From positions 1-56,890 of the forward strand of contig JALWOY010000142.1 of the NCBI GenBank assembly GCA_027083355.1: DNA of 56,890 nucleotides, written 5' to 3'. Positions 1 through 6,576 of the stretch are shown piece after piece. The position numbers were made by a program, and so were the translations under genes. Under the pieces are notes generated by a model. It saw only the letters and a program-made list of their open reading frames with translations, made no database searches and was not told the origin of the DNA. Origin of the DNA: Phycisphaerales bacterium. Lineage in GTDB: Bacteria; Planctomycetota; Phycisphaerae; Phycisphaerales; UBA1924. Each line of letters starts with the position of its first letter. Positions within the stretch are counted from its first letter, which is position 1.

Positions 1-1
1 G

Positions 2-79
2 GCCGGTTTGGCGGCGGGGCTCGGGGGGATCGTGCGTCGGCTTCAGTTCCCGGGTTCTTCCATGATCGGATCGGCATGA
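2..79 (+). CDS. C-terminal end of an unidentified protein (partial)
   Basis: The window opens inside an open frame whose last 25 codons are rich in Gly, Ala and Leu and end with a TGA that overlaps the ATG of the polyketide synthase in an ATGA junction. Such a 4-base overlap usually means the two genes are cotranscribed and translationally coupled. Too little is visible to name the protein. The frame could also be chance, because this DNA is GC-rich. Confidence 0.4.
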   Translation, partial: AGLAAGLGGIVRRLQFPGSSMIGSA

Positions 80-1134
80 ACAAGCCCGCGATCCTCGCCA
101 TCGGGACGTCCGCCCCACCCCGGAGCATCACGCAAGACCAGGCCCGGGAAATCGCCTGTTCTCTCGAAACCGACGCCGGCCGGCACCGGGGGATCAGGGC
201 GCTGTATCGGCGCGCGGGGGTCCGCCGCCGCGGCAGTGTGCTCTGCGACGAACGGGGGGAGATCGATTTCTACGCGGGCGGGCAGCCGACAACGGCTGAG
301 CGGATGGCACGCTATGCCGAACACGCCGGCGTGCTGGCCCGCCACGCCGCCGCCGGGGCGCTCGAACACGCGGCGGTGGCACCGGGTTCGATCACGCACG
401 TCGTGACCGCTTCCTGCACCGGGTTCCACGCCCCCGGCGTGGATCAGTGGTTGGTGCACGGCTTGGGGTTGCCGCTCGATGTCGGACGGGTCAACGTCGG
501 GTTCATGGGCTGCCACGCGGCGATCAACGCCCTGTCGGTCGCGTCGGCGCTGGTTTCGAGTGATCCGGCGGCGCGGGTGCTCGTCTGCTGTGTCGAGCTG
601 TGCTCGCTCCACTTCGCGAGCGACGGCGACGCCGAGCGGCAGGTCGCCAACGCGCTCTTCGCCGACGGGGCCGCGGCGGCCGTCCTGGCCCGCTCCGATC
701 ACGCGCCCGCGAAGATCGGGCGGTTCGCGTCGCGGATCATCCCGCGGACCGACGATCTGATGACGTGGGCCATCGGGGATGAGGGATTCTCGATGCGGCT
801 TTCACCGAAGGTACCCATTGTGTTGGCCCGTCATGTGCCCGGGTGGGTTCGAGGCTGGCTCGGGGACGCGGGGCTGACCCCGGGGGATGTCCCGTCGTGG
901 GCGATCCACCCCGGCGGGCCGCGGGTGTTGTCGAGCGTGCTGGAATCGCTTGAGATCAATGAGGAGGCCGGGCGTGTATCACGTGACGTGCTCGCCGGCC
1001 ACGGGAACATGTCCTCGCCGACGGTGCTCTGGATCATCGACCGCCTGCTGCGCGGCGGCGGGGGGCTTCCGATGGCGGCGATGGCGTTCGGCCCGGGGCT
1101 GGCCTGCGAGGGGATGCTCCTGACGACTCGTTGA
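76..1134 (+). CDS. Type III polyketide synthase (chalcone/stilbene synthase family)
   Basis: This is a 352-residue homodimeric thiolase-fold condensing enzyme that would extend an acyl-CoA starter with malonyl-CoA to make an alkylresorcinol, alkylpyrone or similar product. The catalytic triad can be placed: Cys114 in TASCTGFHAP, His278 in WAIHPGG, and Asn311 in GHGNMSS. Length matches the family. The ATG overlaps the stop of the preceding frame (ATGA), so the two are probably coupled and the enzyme may belong to a small biosynthetic operon that starts left of the window. The starter unit and product cannot be read from sequence. A KAS III (FabH) enzyme is the main alternative, but the spacing of Cys, His and Asn and the GFHAPG context fit the plant-type family better. 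Confidence 0.85.
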   Translation: MNKPAILAIGTSAPPRSITQDQAREIACSLETDAGRHRGIRALYRRAGVRRRGSVLCDERGEIDFYAGGQPTTAERMARYAEHAGVLARHAAAGALEHAAVAPGSITHVVTASCTGFHAPGVDQWLVHGLGLPLDVGRVNVGFMGCHAAINALSVASALVSSDPAARVLVCCVELCSLHFASDGDAERQVANALFADGAAAAVLARSDHAPAKIGRFASRIIPRTDDLMTWAIGDEGFSMRLSPKVPIVLARHVPGWVRGWLGDAGLTPGDVPSWAIHPGGPRVLSSVLESLEINEEAGRVSRDVLAGHGNMSSPTVLWIIDRLLRGGGGLPMAAMAFGPGLACEGMLLTTR

Positions 1135-2715
1135 AAAACGGCCCACTGAAAGAAAACCGAATGCCGGAGGGGGGACTCGAACCCCCACTCTGTCTCCAGA
1201 AGTGGATTTTGAATCCACCGCGTCTGCCAATTCCGCCACTCCGGCGTGGGTGGGAAACATAGTACCCCGTGCGTCGTGCGGCGTCGTCTCGGGCCGCGTA
1301 GAGCCGCAAAACTCCGAGAAAACAAGGGTTTTTGCGTCATCGCGCACCGGATCGGCCCGGGTGTCACCGGCCGGGTGTGCATCGCACCGGCTCGCGTCGA
1401 AATGTGCCGTTTCGCGTGCGCGTTGCTGCGCCGGTTGCTTACATGGTTGCTGCGCGCTTTCGGGGGTCGCGTGGTCGGTTCCGGTTGCGATTGCCGCGGC
1501 TTGTTCACGCCGGGCCGGTGTGTGTGTCGGCACCGTCGGCAGCGCCCCGCGGAGGTCGGCGAGCCGGGTGTGCGCGTAAACGCCGACGGTCAGCGTCGGG
1601 GTGCTGTGCCGGGCGAGGTCTTGGCAGACTTTGACCGACGCGCCGGACGCGACCACGCGCGAAATGAACGTGTGCCGGAGGGCGTGTAGATCGACCCGCC
1701 GACCCGCGGCGTCCGGGGTGCGAAGAAAACTCGGATCGCGGGCGCGGTCGTCGCGTTCGGCCGGTGTCACCGCCTCGGCTTCCCACGCCGCCCTCGCGGC
1801 CGCCAGATCGGCCCGGAGCATCGCGGCGGTGCCACGGGGCAACGTCCACAGTGGGGCGCGTGCGGGCTTCTCAGCGAGCCAGGGTGAGAGCCAGCGGGCG
1901 AGGTCGTGGTGGATCGGTTGCACGTCGTCGCGTCGGCGTTTGGAGTACGCGGCCCGGACGCGGACCGTCGGGGCGTCGGGGTCGAGGTCGAAGTCGGCCG
2001 GTGTCAGGCTCGCCAGTTCGCCGCGGCGGAACCCGGTGCCGAGGGCGAGGCGGTAGAGGGCCGCCCGGTCGGGTCCGCTCAGCCCGTGCCAGTCGGGGCC
2101 GCGCTCGGCCGCGTCGATCAGCCGGGCCGATTCGTCGCCGGAGAGCGCCCGTCGGACGATCTGCCGCTCGGTGATCGTGGAGCCCCGCAGGGACGCCAGC
2201 GGGTCGGACGCGACCCGGTGCGTGTGCACGAGCCATTTACTCCACGCCTTGATCGCCCGGAGGGCTTTCTCTTGCGTGCGGTGGGATGCCCCGTCGTCTC
2301 GCAGCGCGGCGATCGCTCGGGCTATGCGGTCGGACGTGACCGCCGAAAGCCGATCCACGCGGGCCAGTTCGATCAGTCGTGCGGCGATCGCGTGCGTGTC
2401 GTGGGCGTGCTTCGGGGTGCGGCCCCGTGCCAGCAGGTCGGCCTTGTAGTCATCCAAGTGCTCGGCGATGGGTCGCCGGTCGGCCTCGGCGTAGGCGTCG
2501 GTCTTCGCGTCGATCACGCCCTCCCGGCGGAGGGCCGCATCGGCGACCCACTGGCGGAGGATTCGATCGGCGGCGGCCCGGTCGGTCGTGCCGGTCGATT
2601 TTGTCTTGCGTCGGCCGGTGTGGTCATACCACGCCGCGATCCACGCCCCGCGTTCTGTGCGTTTGAACAGGGAGCCGGAGCCGTTGCCGCGTTTCGAGGT
2701 TCGTCTCTTGCTCAT
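979..2715 (-). CDS. int: Tyrosine-type site-specific integrase of the tRNA-Leu element
   Basis: Phage-type tyrosine recombinase. An N-terminal SAM-like/core-binding region is followed by the catalytic domain with Arg230 (TGFRRGEL), His344-x-x-Arg347 (HALRHTF), His370 and nucleophile Tyr380 (GVYAHT). It should integrate and excise the element at the tRNA-Leu gene. The reading frame does not stop inside the element. It crosses the att core as GVAELADAVDSKSTS, reads through the host 3' half of the tRNA, and stops at 979, antisense to the polyketide synthase. Only residues 1-506 are element-encoded, so about 72 C-terminal residues are accidental host sequence. In the excised circle the same frame would continue into the tail ORF at 6472-6250, giving 579 residues. 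It starts about 20 bases downstream of the primase gene. Confidence 0.9.
   Translation of the reverse strand: MSKRRTSKRGNGSGSLFKRTERGAWIAAWYDHTGRRKTKSTGTTDRAAADRILRQWVADAALRREGVIDAKTDAYAEADRRPIAEHLDDYKADLLARGRTPKHAHDTHAIAARLIELARVDRLSAVTSDRIARAIAALRDDGASHRTQEKALRAIKAWSKWLVHTHRVASDPLASLRGSTITERQIVRRALSGDESARLIDAAERGPDWHGLSGPDRAALYRLALGTGFRRGELASLTPADFDLDPDAPTVRVRAAYSKRRRDDVQPIHHDLARWLSPWLAEKPARAPLWTLPRGTAAMLRADLAAARAAWEAEAVTPAERDDRARDPSFLRTPDAAGRRVDLHALRHTFISRVVASGASVKVCQDLARHSTPTLTVGVYAHTRLADLRGALPTVPTHTPARREQAAAIATGTDHATPESAQQPCKQPAQQRARETAHFDASRCDAHPAGDTRADPVRDDAKTLVFSEFCGSTRPETTPHDARGTMFPTHAGVAELADAVDSKSTSGDRVGVRVPPPAFGFLSVGRFSTSRQEHPLAGQPRAERHRRHRKPPAAAQQAVDDPEHRRRGHVPVAGEHVT
1163..1245 (-). 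tRNA. tRNA-Leu (anticodon CAA)
   Basis: Read on the minus strand this folds as an 83-nt class II tRNA. The acceptor stem GCCGGAG pairs with CTCCGGC, the anticodon stem is GTGGA/TCCAC around a TTCAAAA loop (anticodon CAA), there is a short extra arm (TCTG-GAGA-CAGA), and the T arm GGGGG-TTCGAGT-CCCCC is perfect. CCA is not encoded. The gene is the integration site of the neighbouring element. Its 5' part through the anticodon stem is carried by the element's copy of the 52-bp core, while the 3' half is the original host sequence, so the gene has been rebuilt intact. Confidence 0.95.
1199..1250. repeat. Attachment-site core, left copy (attL, inside intact tRNA-Leu)
   Basis: A 52-bp stretch identical to 6473-6524. 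It covers the 5' half of the tRNA through the anticodon stem plus five upstream bases. Identity stops at both ends (a1198 against c6472; t1251 against a6525). Two perfect direct repeats flanking an integrase-bearing block, one of them in a tRNA gene, define the element's ends. Confidence 0.92.
1259..1264 (-). promoter_or_regulatory. Putative -10 element for tRNA-Leu supplied by the element
   Basis: On the minus strand TACTAT, within GGGTACTATG, lies 13 nt upstream of the mature tRNA 5' end. It is inside the inserted DNA, so after integration the tRNA would depend on a promoter carried by the element. No clear -35 is seen. Confidence 0.35.
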
Positions 2716-2736
2716 GCTGCCCGCCTTCCGTGTTGA

Positions 2737-3975
2737 TTATGCCACACCGTGCGTCTCAGCGCCAGCCCTTGCGTCAGAGTGTTGTTCTTCGGGGGGGCGC
2801 CGCCAGCGGTAAGTGCTTGCCCGATGCTCGGCAAACGAGCCGGGTTCGATCAGTTCGAGCCAGCCCATCGATTTGAACATCCGTAGCCAGCGTCCGACAC
2901 GATCACGCGATACGCCGAGCACAAGGCCCGCCTCGGCTTGGGCCAGATAGAACGGGTTGTCGCCCGCCCGGCGTTGCAGTTCGTCGGCCAGAGCCGCCAG
3001 CCGACGCACAGGCTCGTCATCGGGATCGGGGAACATCTTGGCGACCACGCGCGGACAGCCACGAGCATCCCCCGCCCGTAAAGCCTCGGCCAGAGCGCCA
3101 CGGCCGGGTTTGACCCGAGACCACGCATCGGTAAACCCGGCGAGCGTGTCGCCCCAGGTCCGTTCGGTGCTGTCTTGACCGCGATCCCACCAGCGCCGGA
3201 GTTCGTCGAGGATGTACGCGGGTGGCTGGGCTGGCGGTGAATCGAACAACGCGAGCAGGTGACGTGCGAGCGTGAATATCAACCTGTGAGACGTGCCGCG
3301 TTCTTTCAACGGGAAACGTGAAAAGACTTCCTGCACACCAGAGACCACAGAGAGGTCAGAGACCACAGAGACGCCATACTCCCCATTGGGTGTGGGGGGG
3401 CTGGTGTCTCTGGTGTGCAGCACGTCATCGTCGCCGTCATCCATTCCATCTGCGCAGCCGCGCAGCGCCTCAATCCATGCTCGCGGCAGCGCCGGGACAC
3501 GCTCAATCAAGAACGATTCATCGTCGATCAGGGTGTAGGTCTTTCCATCGACGACCGAGCCGGGGCCGACGACGTAGTGCTTTCCCGCGAGGATGTCCAG
3601 ACCCGGACGCCAGCCCAGCCCCCGCGAGACGCCGCCGGGGTCGATGAAATACCGGTGCTCGCCGTGAGGTGTGGCCACGCGCAGCCCGTCCGGCAGCGTC
3701 CCGAGTTCAGCCTCGGCCACGTCGAAAGAAGTGTGCCCGGCGTCCCCGTCGATGTCCACAACCAGCAGCCCGGAGCCGCCGGTCACGATGCCGTAGTTGG
3801 CGTCGGGCCACTTGTTCCACCACGTCGCCAGCGTGTCGGGATCGGATGATGCGGCCGATGGCCAGTTCTTCGTCGCGGGTTTTTTCGAGTCCGTGCGGAG
3901 CGGGATCACCCGCCAGCCCAGGGCCGCCGCCTCGACCGCGTGAGAGGGCACAGGATGGGGCGTGGTCGTCGTCAT
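2737..3975 (-). CDS. Primase-polymerase (Prim-Pol, archaeo-eukaryotic primase superfamily)
   Basis: The N-terminal half matches the bifunctional primase/polymerase domain of plasmids and integrative elements. It opens with AALGWRVIPLRTDSKKPA, has the metal-binding DxD in VVDIDGDAG, and a downstream conserved His in HYVVGPGS. A middle helical region follows. The last ~100 residues look like a winged helix (GVSRDRVGRWLRMFKSMGWL), as in small element replication proteins. It probably primes and starts replication of the excised circle. The start is taken at ATG 3975 (MTTTTPHP, 412 residues) because it overlaps the upstream stop in an ATGA. A longer frame from 4032 exists but lacks this logic. 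No helicase motif is visible. Confidence 0.82.
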   Translation of the reverse strand: MTTTTPHPVPSHAVEAAALGWRVIPLRTDSKKPATKNWPSAASSDPDTLATWWNKWPDANYGIVTGGSGLLVVDIDGDAGHTSFDVAEAELGTLPDGLRVATPHGEHRYFIDPGGVSRGLGWRPGLDILAGKHYVVGPGSVVDGKTYTLIDDESFLIERVPALPRAWIEALRGCADGMDDGDDDVLHTRDTSPPTPNGEYGVSVVSDLSVVSGVQEVFSRFPLKERGTSHRLIFTLARHLLALFDSPPAQPPAYILDELRRWWDRGQDSTERTWGDTLAGFTDAWSRVKPGRGALAEALRAGDARGCPRVVAKMFPDPDDEPVRRLAALADELQRRAGDNPFYLAQAEAGLVLGVSRDRVGRWLRMFKSMGWLELIEPGSFAEHRASTYRWRRPPEEQHSDARAGAETHGVA

Positions 3976-4400
3976 ACAACGCCGCCCGTCTCGGCCCCCT
4001 CCGTCCGCTGGGCGTGCTCCACCGCGATCCACACGGCCGCCGGGCGGCCGGTCTCGGTCGGGCGGCGTCGGCCCGAGTCGATCACAAGCCCGAGTTCCCG
4101 GAGTTCACCACGCCGGGGCGTGTAGGTCTGGCACCGGATGTCCAGCGCCCGCTCGCCCTCGTCGTCGGTCGCCCCGGCCGGGCCGCGGGACCGGATGAAC
4201 GCGAGGATTTGTGAGCGAAGATTCGGGGCGTGCGGCGCGATCCGGTCGGCCGCCACGTCGGACGTGCCGGCGGGTGCGTTGTGGTGGGCCGGCGGCTTCG
4301 GCGTCGTCGGCACCGCGGTAGACTTGGGGCGTGTATTCGATTCACCGACGCCCGGCACGCCCCACAGCGTGCCCGCGTCTTTTCTGGGGTAGAGCGTCAT
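3972..4400 (-). CDS. Small winged-helix DNA-binding protein
   Basis: A 142-residue protein with a low-complexity Pro/Ala/Thr-rich N-terminus. The C-terminal half is predicted to be a winged helix: residues around LRSQILAFIRSRGP, then QTYTPRRGELRELGLVIDSG and a basic wing ending TGRPAAVW. This domain is common in phage and plasmid proteins that bind DNA next to replication genes. The start (ATG 4400) overlaps the upstream stop, and its own stop overlaps the primase start, both as ATGA. It is therefore tightly coupled between an excisionase-like gene and the primase. Whether it is a regulator or a replication accessory cannot be told. Confidence 0.65.
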   Translation of the reverse strand: MTLYPRKDAGTLWGVPGVGESNTRPKSTAVPTTPKPPAHHNAPAGTSDVAADRIAPHAPNLRSQILAFIRSRGPAGATDDEGERALDIRCQTYTPRRGELRELGLVIDSGRRRPTETGRPAAVWIAVEHAQRTEGAETGGVV

Positions 4401-4618
4401 CGGCGCACCCCCTTGGCCGCTTGCTCGGCGAGCCAGGCCCGGAGCGAATCAACCGGGTAGAGCACCGCCCGGCCGACGTGAACGTGCGGGATTTCGTTGC
4501 GGTTCGTGAGTTCCCAGAGTTTCCGGGCCGAGAGGCCCAGCGCTTGGGCCGCCTCACGCGGACGCAACGCCAGCGGCTCGGGCGCGGGTGCCGCGCCGTC
4601 GGTGGGGTGGGTGCTCAT
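4397..4618 (-). CDS. Excisionase/MerR-type helix-turn-helix protein
   Basis: A 73-residue protein whose core, PREAAQALGLSARKLWELTN followed by EIPHVHVGRAVLYPVDSLRA, is the standard HTH_17/excisionase fold: a helix-turn-helix, then a hairpin and a closing helix. Such proteins act as recombination directionality factors or repressors. The start at ATG 4618 is preferred because it overlaps the stop of the preceding small gene (ATGA). The frame is open further upstream, but that part is Arg-rich and has no start context. It is the second of two adjacent HTH proteins in the element. Confidence 0.75.
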   Translation of the reverse strand: MSTHPTDGAAPAPEPLALRPREAAQALGLSARKLWELTNRNEIPHVHVGRAVLYPVDSLRAWLAEQAAKGVRR

Positions 4619-4821
4619 CGTGCACCCCCTTCCGCCTCGCCCCGTGCGGCCCGCTCGGCGAGCGATTCGCGGGCGCGTTCGAGGTGAACCAGCCAACGCC
4701 GACCGGCACGGACCGCGGGGATGCGGCCCGCGGCGATTTCACGCCGGACCCACGCCTCTGGCAACCCGTGTGCTCGTGCGAAGTGTTCGATGCCGACGAA
4801 CGGTTTTTCGGTGTGCTTCAT
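4615..4821 (-). CDS. Small helix-turn-helix protein, possible excisionase
   Basis: A 68-residue protein with a compact HTH (GIEHFARAHGLPEAWVRREI followed by GRIPAVRAGRRWLVHLERAR), similar in layout to excisionase-family proteins. It is the first gene downstream of the iteron-like repeats, so those repeats could be its operator. Its stop overlaps the start of the next HTH gene. No strong ribosome binding site is visible. Confidence 0.65.
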   Translation of the reverse strand: MKHTEKPFVGIEHFARAHGLPEAWVRREIAAGRIPAVRAGRRWLVHLERARESLAERAARGEAEGGAR

Positions 4822-4871
4822 GCCGGCATATTCGGCGACAAAGCCGCAGAATCAGACGGGAAACTCAGTAG

Positions 4872-4952
4872 ATAGACGATCGCGCACGATCATGGACGAT
4901 TGCGCACGCGCTAATAGACGATCGCGCACGATCACGGCCGATTGCGCACGCG
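4872..4952. repeat. Iteron-like repeat cluster (candidate origin or operator)
   Basis: Two 39-bp direct repeats start 42 bp apart (4872-4910 and 4914-4952) and differ at two positions. Each holds one CGATCGCGCACG and one CGATTGCGCACG, giving four 12-bp units at 4877, 4897, 4919 and 4939. The spacings are 20, 22 and 20 bp, close to two helical turns, so the units face the same side of the DNA. The cluster sits at the junction between the hypothetical gene and the HTH genes of a primase-encoding element. This layout fits an iteron origin or a cooperative operator. Confidence 0.65.
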
Positions 4953-5786
4953 TTCATTGGCGATCCGGTCGCGCAGCGCCCCAGCGTCGGTTGCCCAACG
5001 CTCCGCCGCAGACTCGGCGTCGATCTGCCATTCGGTCCCCGCCCCTCCGGGTTGTCGTGCGTTGATCTTCCCCAAGCGTGCTTCATTTGTGATCGTGCTG
5101 CGAGACTTGTTCAGCAGGGTTGCTATTTCACCGGGAGCCATCCAGATAGTGCCGCTCATCGCTGCCCCATCCTCCACGCCCGCCCCGGCCTCGGCAACGG
5201 CGGCGATGTCCCGCAAACGCCCTCGGATGCTTTCCACAATGCCCCAGCCCTCGCGGAGCAGGGCCTCCCGCGTCGGGAACGGCATCAGCAGTTCATCGCC
5301 GCGTGCGAACGGCGGGTGCATTTCGCCGCCCCGCGTCGGGTCGTGACGTGGCACCAGTACCGCGAACGCTTGGATGTCCAGCCGCAGCCCGTGCGACCAT
5401 GCGACGCCGCCACTCGACGCCACGGGGTCCAGCAGCGGGGTCAACACGTCTACGGCCCGCCGGCAGGCCCAGAGCGATTCGTCCCACGCCGGGAGAACGG
5501 ACCGTGCCCGCTCGATCAGTTCGCACCATTCGTTCGGCCACTGGAACGGCCTCACCGGACACCGGACCCACACGCCCAGCTCGCCCTCGATCGTGACGCC
5601 GAACCGCTCGATCAGCGCGTCCCGTTGCTCGGCCCATTCCGGGTAGAACCGGTTTTGCAGCGTCCCCTCGGTCGCCGCGATGCTCTTGCGGTCTTGCACT
5701 ACGCGGATCACCGCCTCGCATTCGAGGCAGAAAACCCCCAGCACCCGGCCGGCCTCGGCGATTGCGTCATCTTGCTGATTGCCCAT
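4932..5786 (-). CDS. Element-encoded hypothetical protein with C-terminal HTH
   Basis: A 284-residue protein I do not recognise as a whole. Residues ~1-200 are acidic and Trp-rich (for example FQWPNEWCELIERA) without a named motif. Residues ~212-270 read as a helix-turn-helix (WMAPGEIATLLNKSRSTITN, then a GTEWQIDAESAAERW hairpin and helix), which suggests DNA binding. Its last codons lie in the fourth unit of the iteron-like cluster. The gene is separated from the upstream DUF5681 gene by 125 bp, so it may have its own promoter. By position it could be the initiator or regulator that binds the repeats, but this is inference. Confidence 0.6.
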   Translation of the reverse strand: MGNQQDDAIAEAGRVLGVFCLECEAVIRVVQDRKSIAATEGTLQNRFYPEWAEQRDALIERFGVTIEGELGVWVRCPVRPFQWPNEWCELIERARSVLPAWDESLWACRRAVDVLTPLLDPVASSGGVAWSHGLRLDIQAFAVLVPRHDPTRGGEMHPPFARGDELLMPFPTREALLREGWGIVESIRGRLRDIAAVAEAGAGVEDGAAMSGTIWMAPGEIATLLNKSRSTITNEARLGKINARQPGGAGTEWQIDAESAAERWATDAGALRDRIANERVRNRP

Positions 5787-5911
5787 ATTCCACCGTCCAA
5801 TCCCGGGCCGGCGGGCGGGGTGCCGGGGACGGTGGTACCCGTCACCCGCGCCCGTCCGTTCATCGGGGGATCAAGCCCGATGCCCGTTGTTCACAGTCTA
5901 CCGATCGCGGC

Positions 5912-6253
5912 TCATTCCCGATCGAATATCGTGTCCAGCATCGCGGTGATTCTCTCGCCCTCCATTTCGCGCCGCGTCGGTGTCCGCCCTTCCAGGCGGT
6001 CCCAGATCAACCGAATGAGCGAGGCGTCCCCCCGCTCGGCCGCTTCGACGACCGTTTGCACGATCCGCTCGGCCGCCGAACCGTCGTCGGCGTCGAGTGC
6101 GGCCCGGAGCCGATCGGTCAGCCCTCGGCCCTTCGGTCGCCCCTTCGGGTTTCCGCTTTGTCCCGGCTTCCAGCCCTTGCCGGTGCACCCGCCCAGACGC
6201 TTGCCGTTGCTGGTTGATCCGTCGTTGCTCATCAACGCCCCCCGTTCATTCAT
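5912..6253 (-). CDS. DUF5681 domain protein
   Basis: A 113-residue protein carrying the DUF5681 signature GKGWKPGQSGNPKGRPKG, a short basic Gly/Lys motif found in many phage and integrative-element proteins of unknown role. A helical acidic C-terminal half follows. Starting at ATG 6253 gives an ATGA overlap with the stop of the tail ORF, which matches the junction style of the element. MSNDGS at 6232 is an alternative start. Function is unknown; DNA or RNA binding would suit the basic motif. Confidence 0.7.
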   Translation of the reverse strand: MNERGALMSNDGSTSNGKRLGGCTGKGWKPGQSGNPKGRPKGRGLTDRLRAALDADDGSAAERIVQTVVEAAERGDASLIRLIWDRLEGRTPTRREMEGERITAMLDTIFDRE

Positions 6254-6472
6254 CGGCCCCGGTCGGCCGCTTCGATCATCGCCAGCACGCCCGCGCGGAT
6301 CGCCGGTGGGAGGTTCGCCCACGCCGCCACGACCCGCGAGAGGTCGGGGTCATCGCACCGGCTCGCACCGCCGCGCGTGGGGCCGGTTTCGCGTCCCGTT
6401 GCTGCGCCGGTTGCTGCGCGCTGCGCGGGGCCGCTTGTAAGTGCTTGTGTTTGCTGGGGTTTATGAAATGAC
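6250..6472 (-). CDS. Integrase C-terminal tail ORF, separated from int by integration
   Basis: An open frame of 73 codons (from SFHKPQQTQ to EAADRGR) that begins at the edge of the right att core and has no good start codon inside the element. Its frame through the core is the same as that of the integrase at the left end: core offset is 5274, divisible by 3. Recombination between the cores would therefore fuse it in register to integrase residue 506. Its C-terminus (DPDLSRVVAAWANLPPAI...) looks folded and real. It also repeats an ASRCD segment present near integrase residue 441. It ends in an ATGA overlap with the DUF5681 gene. In the integrated state it may be untranslated or read from a poor upstream GTG. 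Confidence 0.6.
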
Positions 6473-6519
6473 GAAGTGGATTTTGAATCCACCGCGTCTG
6501 CCAATTCCGCCACTCCGGC
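6473..6519 (-). pseudogene. 5' fragment of tRNA-Leu at the right end (attR)
   Basis: This is the original 5' half of the tRNA-Leu gene, through the anticodon stem, cut off from its 3' half by the insertion. It is part of the 52-bp core repeat (6473-6524). It lacks the extra arm, T arm and 3' acceptor strand, so it cannot be a working tRNA. It still sits behind what should be the original tRNA promoter. Confidence 0.9.
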
Positions 6520-6524
6520 GTGGG
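6473..6524. repeat. Attachment-site core, right copy (attR)
   Basis: The second perfect copy of the 52-bp core, identical to 1199-1250 and in the same orientation. It marks the right end of the element, 53 bases downstream of the M50 protease stop codon. Confidence 0.9.
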
Positions 6525-6529
6525 AACAA

Positions 6530-6535
6530 AGCGTA
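6530..6535 (-). promoter_or_regulatory. Putative original tRNA-Leu -10 element, now facing the element
   Basis: Minus-strand TACGCT, 10 nt upstream of the truncated tRNA 5' end. It lies outside the element and so is probably the ancestral tRNA promoter. After insertion it would transcribe the tRNA fragment and then the tail ORF and DUF5681 gene. No clear -35 is visible. Confidence 0.3.
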
Positions 6536-6576
6536 GGCGTGGCATGAGCACACGGGCCGGTTCGGGCACGCACGGG

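Larger units (their letters stand above)
1199..6524 (-). mobile_element. Small integrative element in tRNA-Leu, about 5.3 kb
   Basis: The element lies between two perfect 52-bp direct repeats. All its genes point leftward: DUF5681, a hypothetical, two HTH proteins, a winged-helix protein, primase-polymerase and integrase. Many are joined by ATGA overlaps. There are no capsid, portal, terminase or conjugation genes, so it is not a self-sufficient phage or ICE. A primase plus integrase plus excisionase-like proteins resembles a satellite or a small integrative plasmid that replicates after excision. An iteron-like cluster at 4872-4952 is a candidate origin. In the circular form all genes would form one unidirectional ring. 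Cargo genes with a recognisable defence or metabolic role are not seen. Confidence 0.85.

Noticed and set aside
4872-4952. CRISPR array
   Set aside because: Only two 39-bp repeats with a 3-bp gap and internal 12-bp units; there are no spacers and no cas genes. The iteron explanation is better.
6250-6573. A stand-alone 107-residue gene starting at GTG 6573
   Set aside because: The first ~34 residues are translation of the tRNA promoter and tRNA fragment. The only likely protein part begins at the att core and belongs with the integrase frame.
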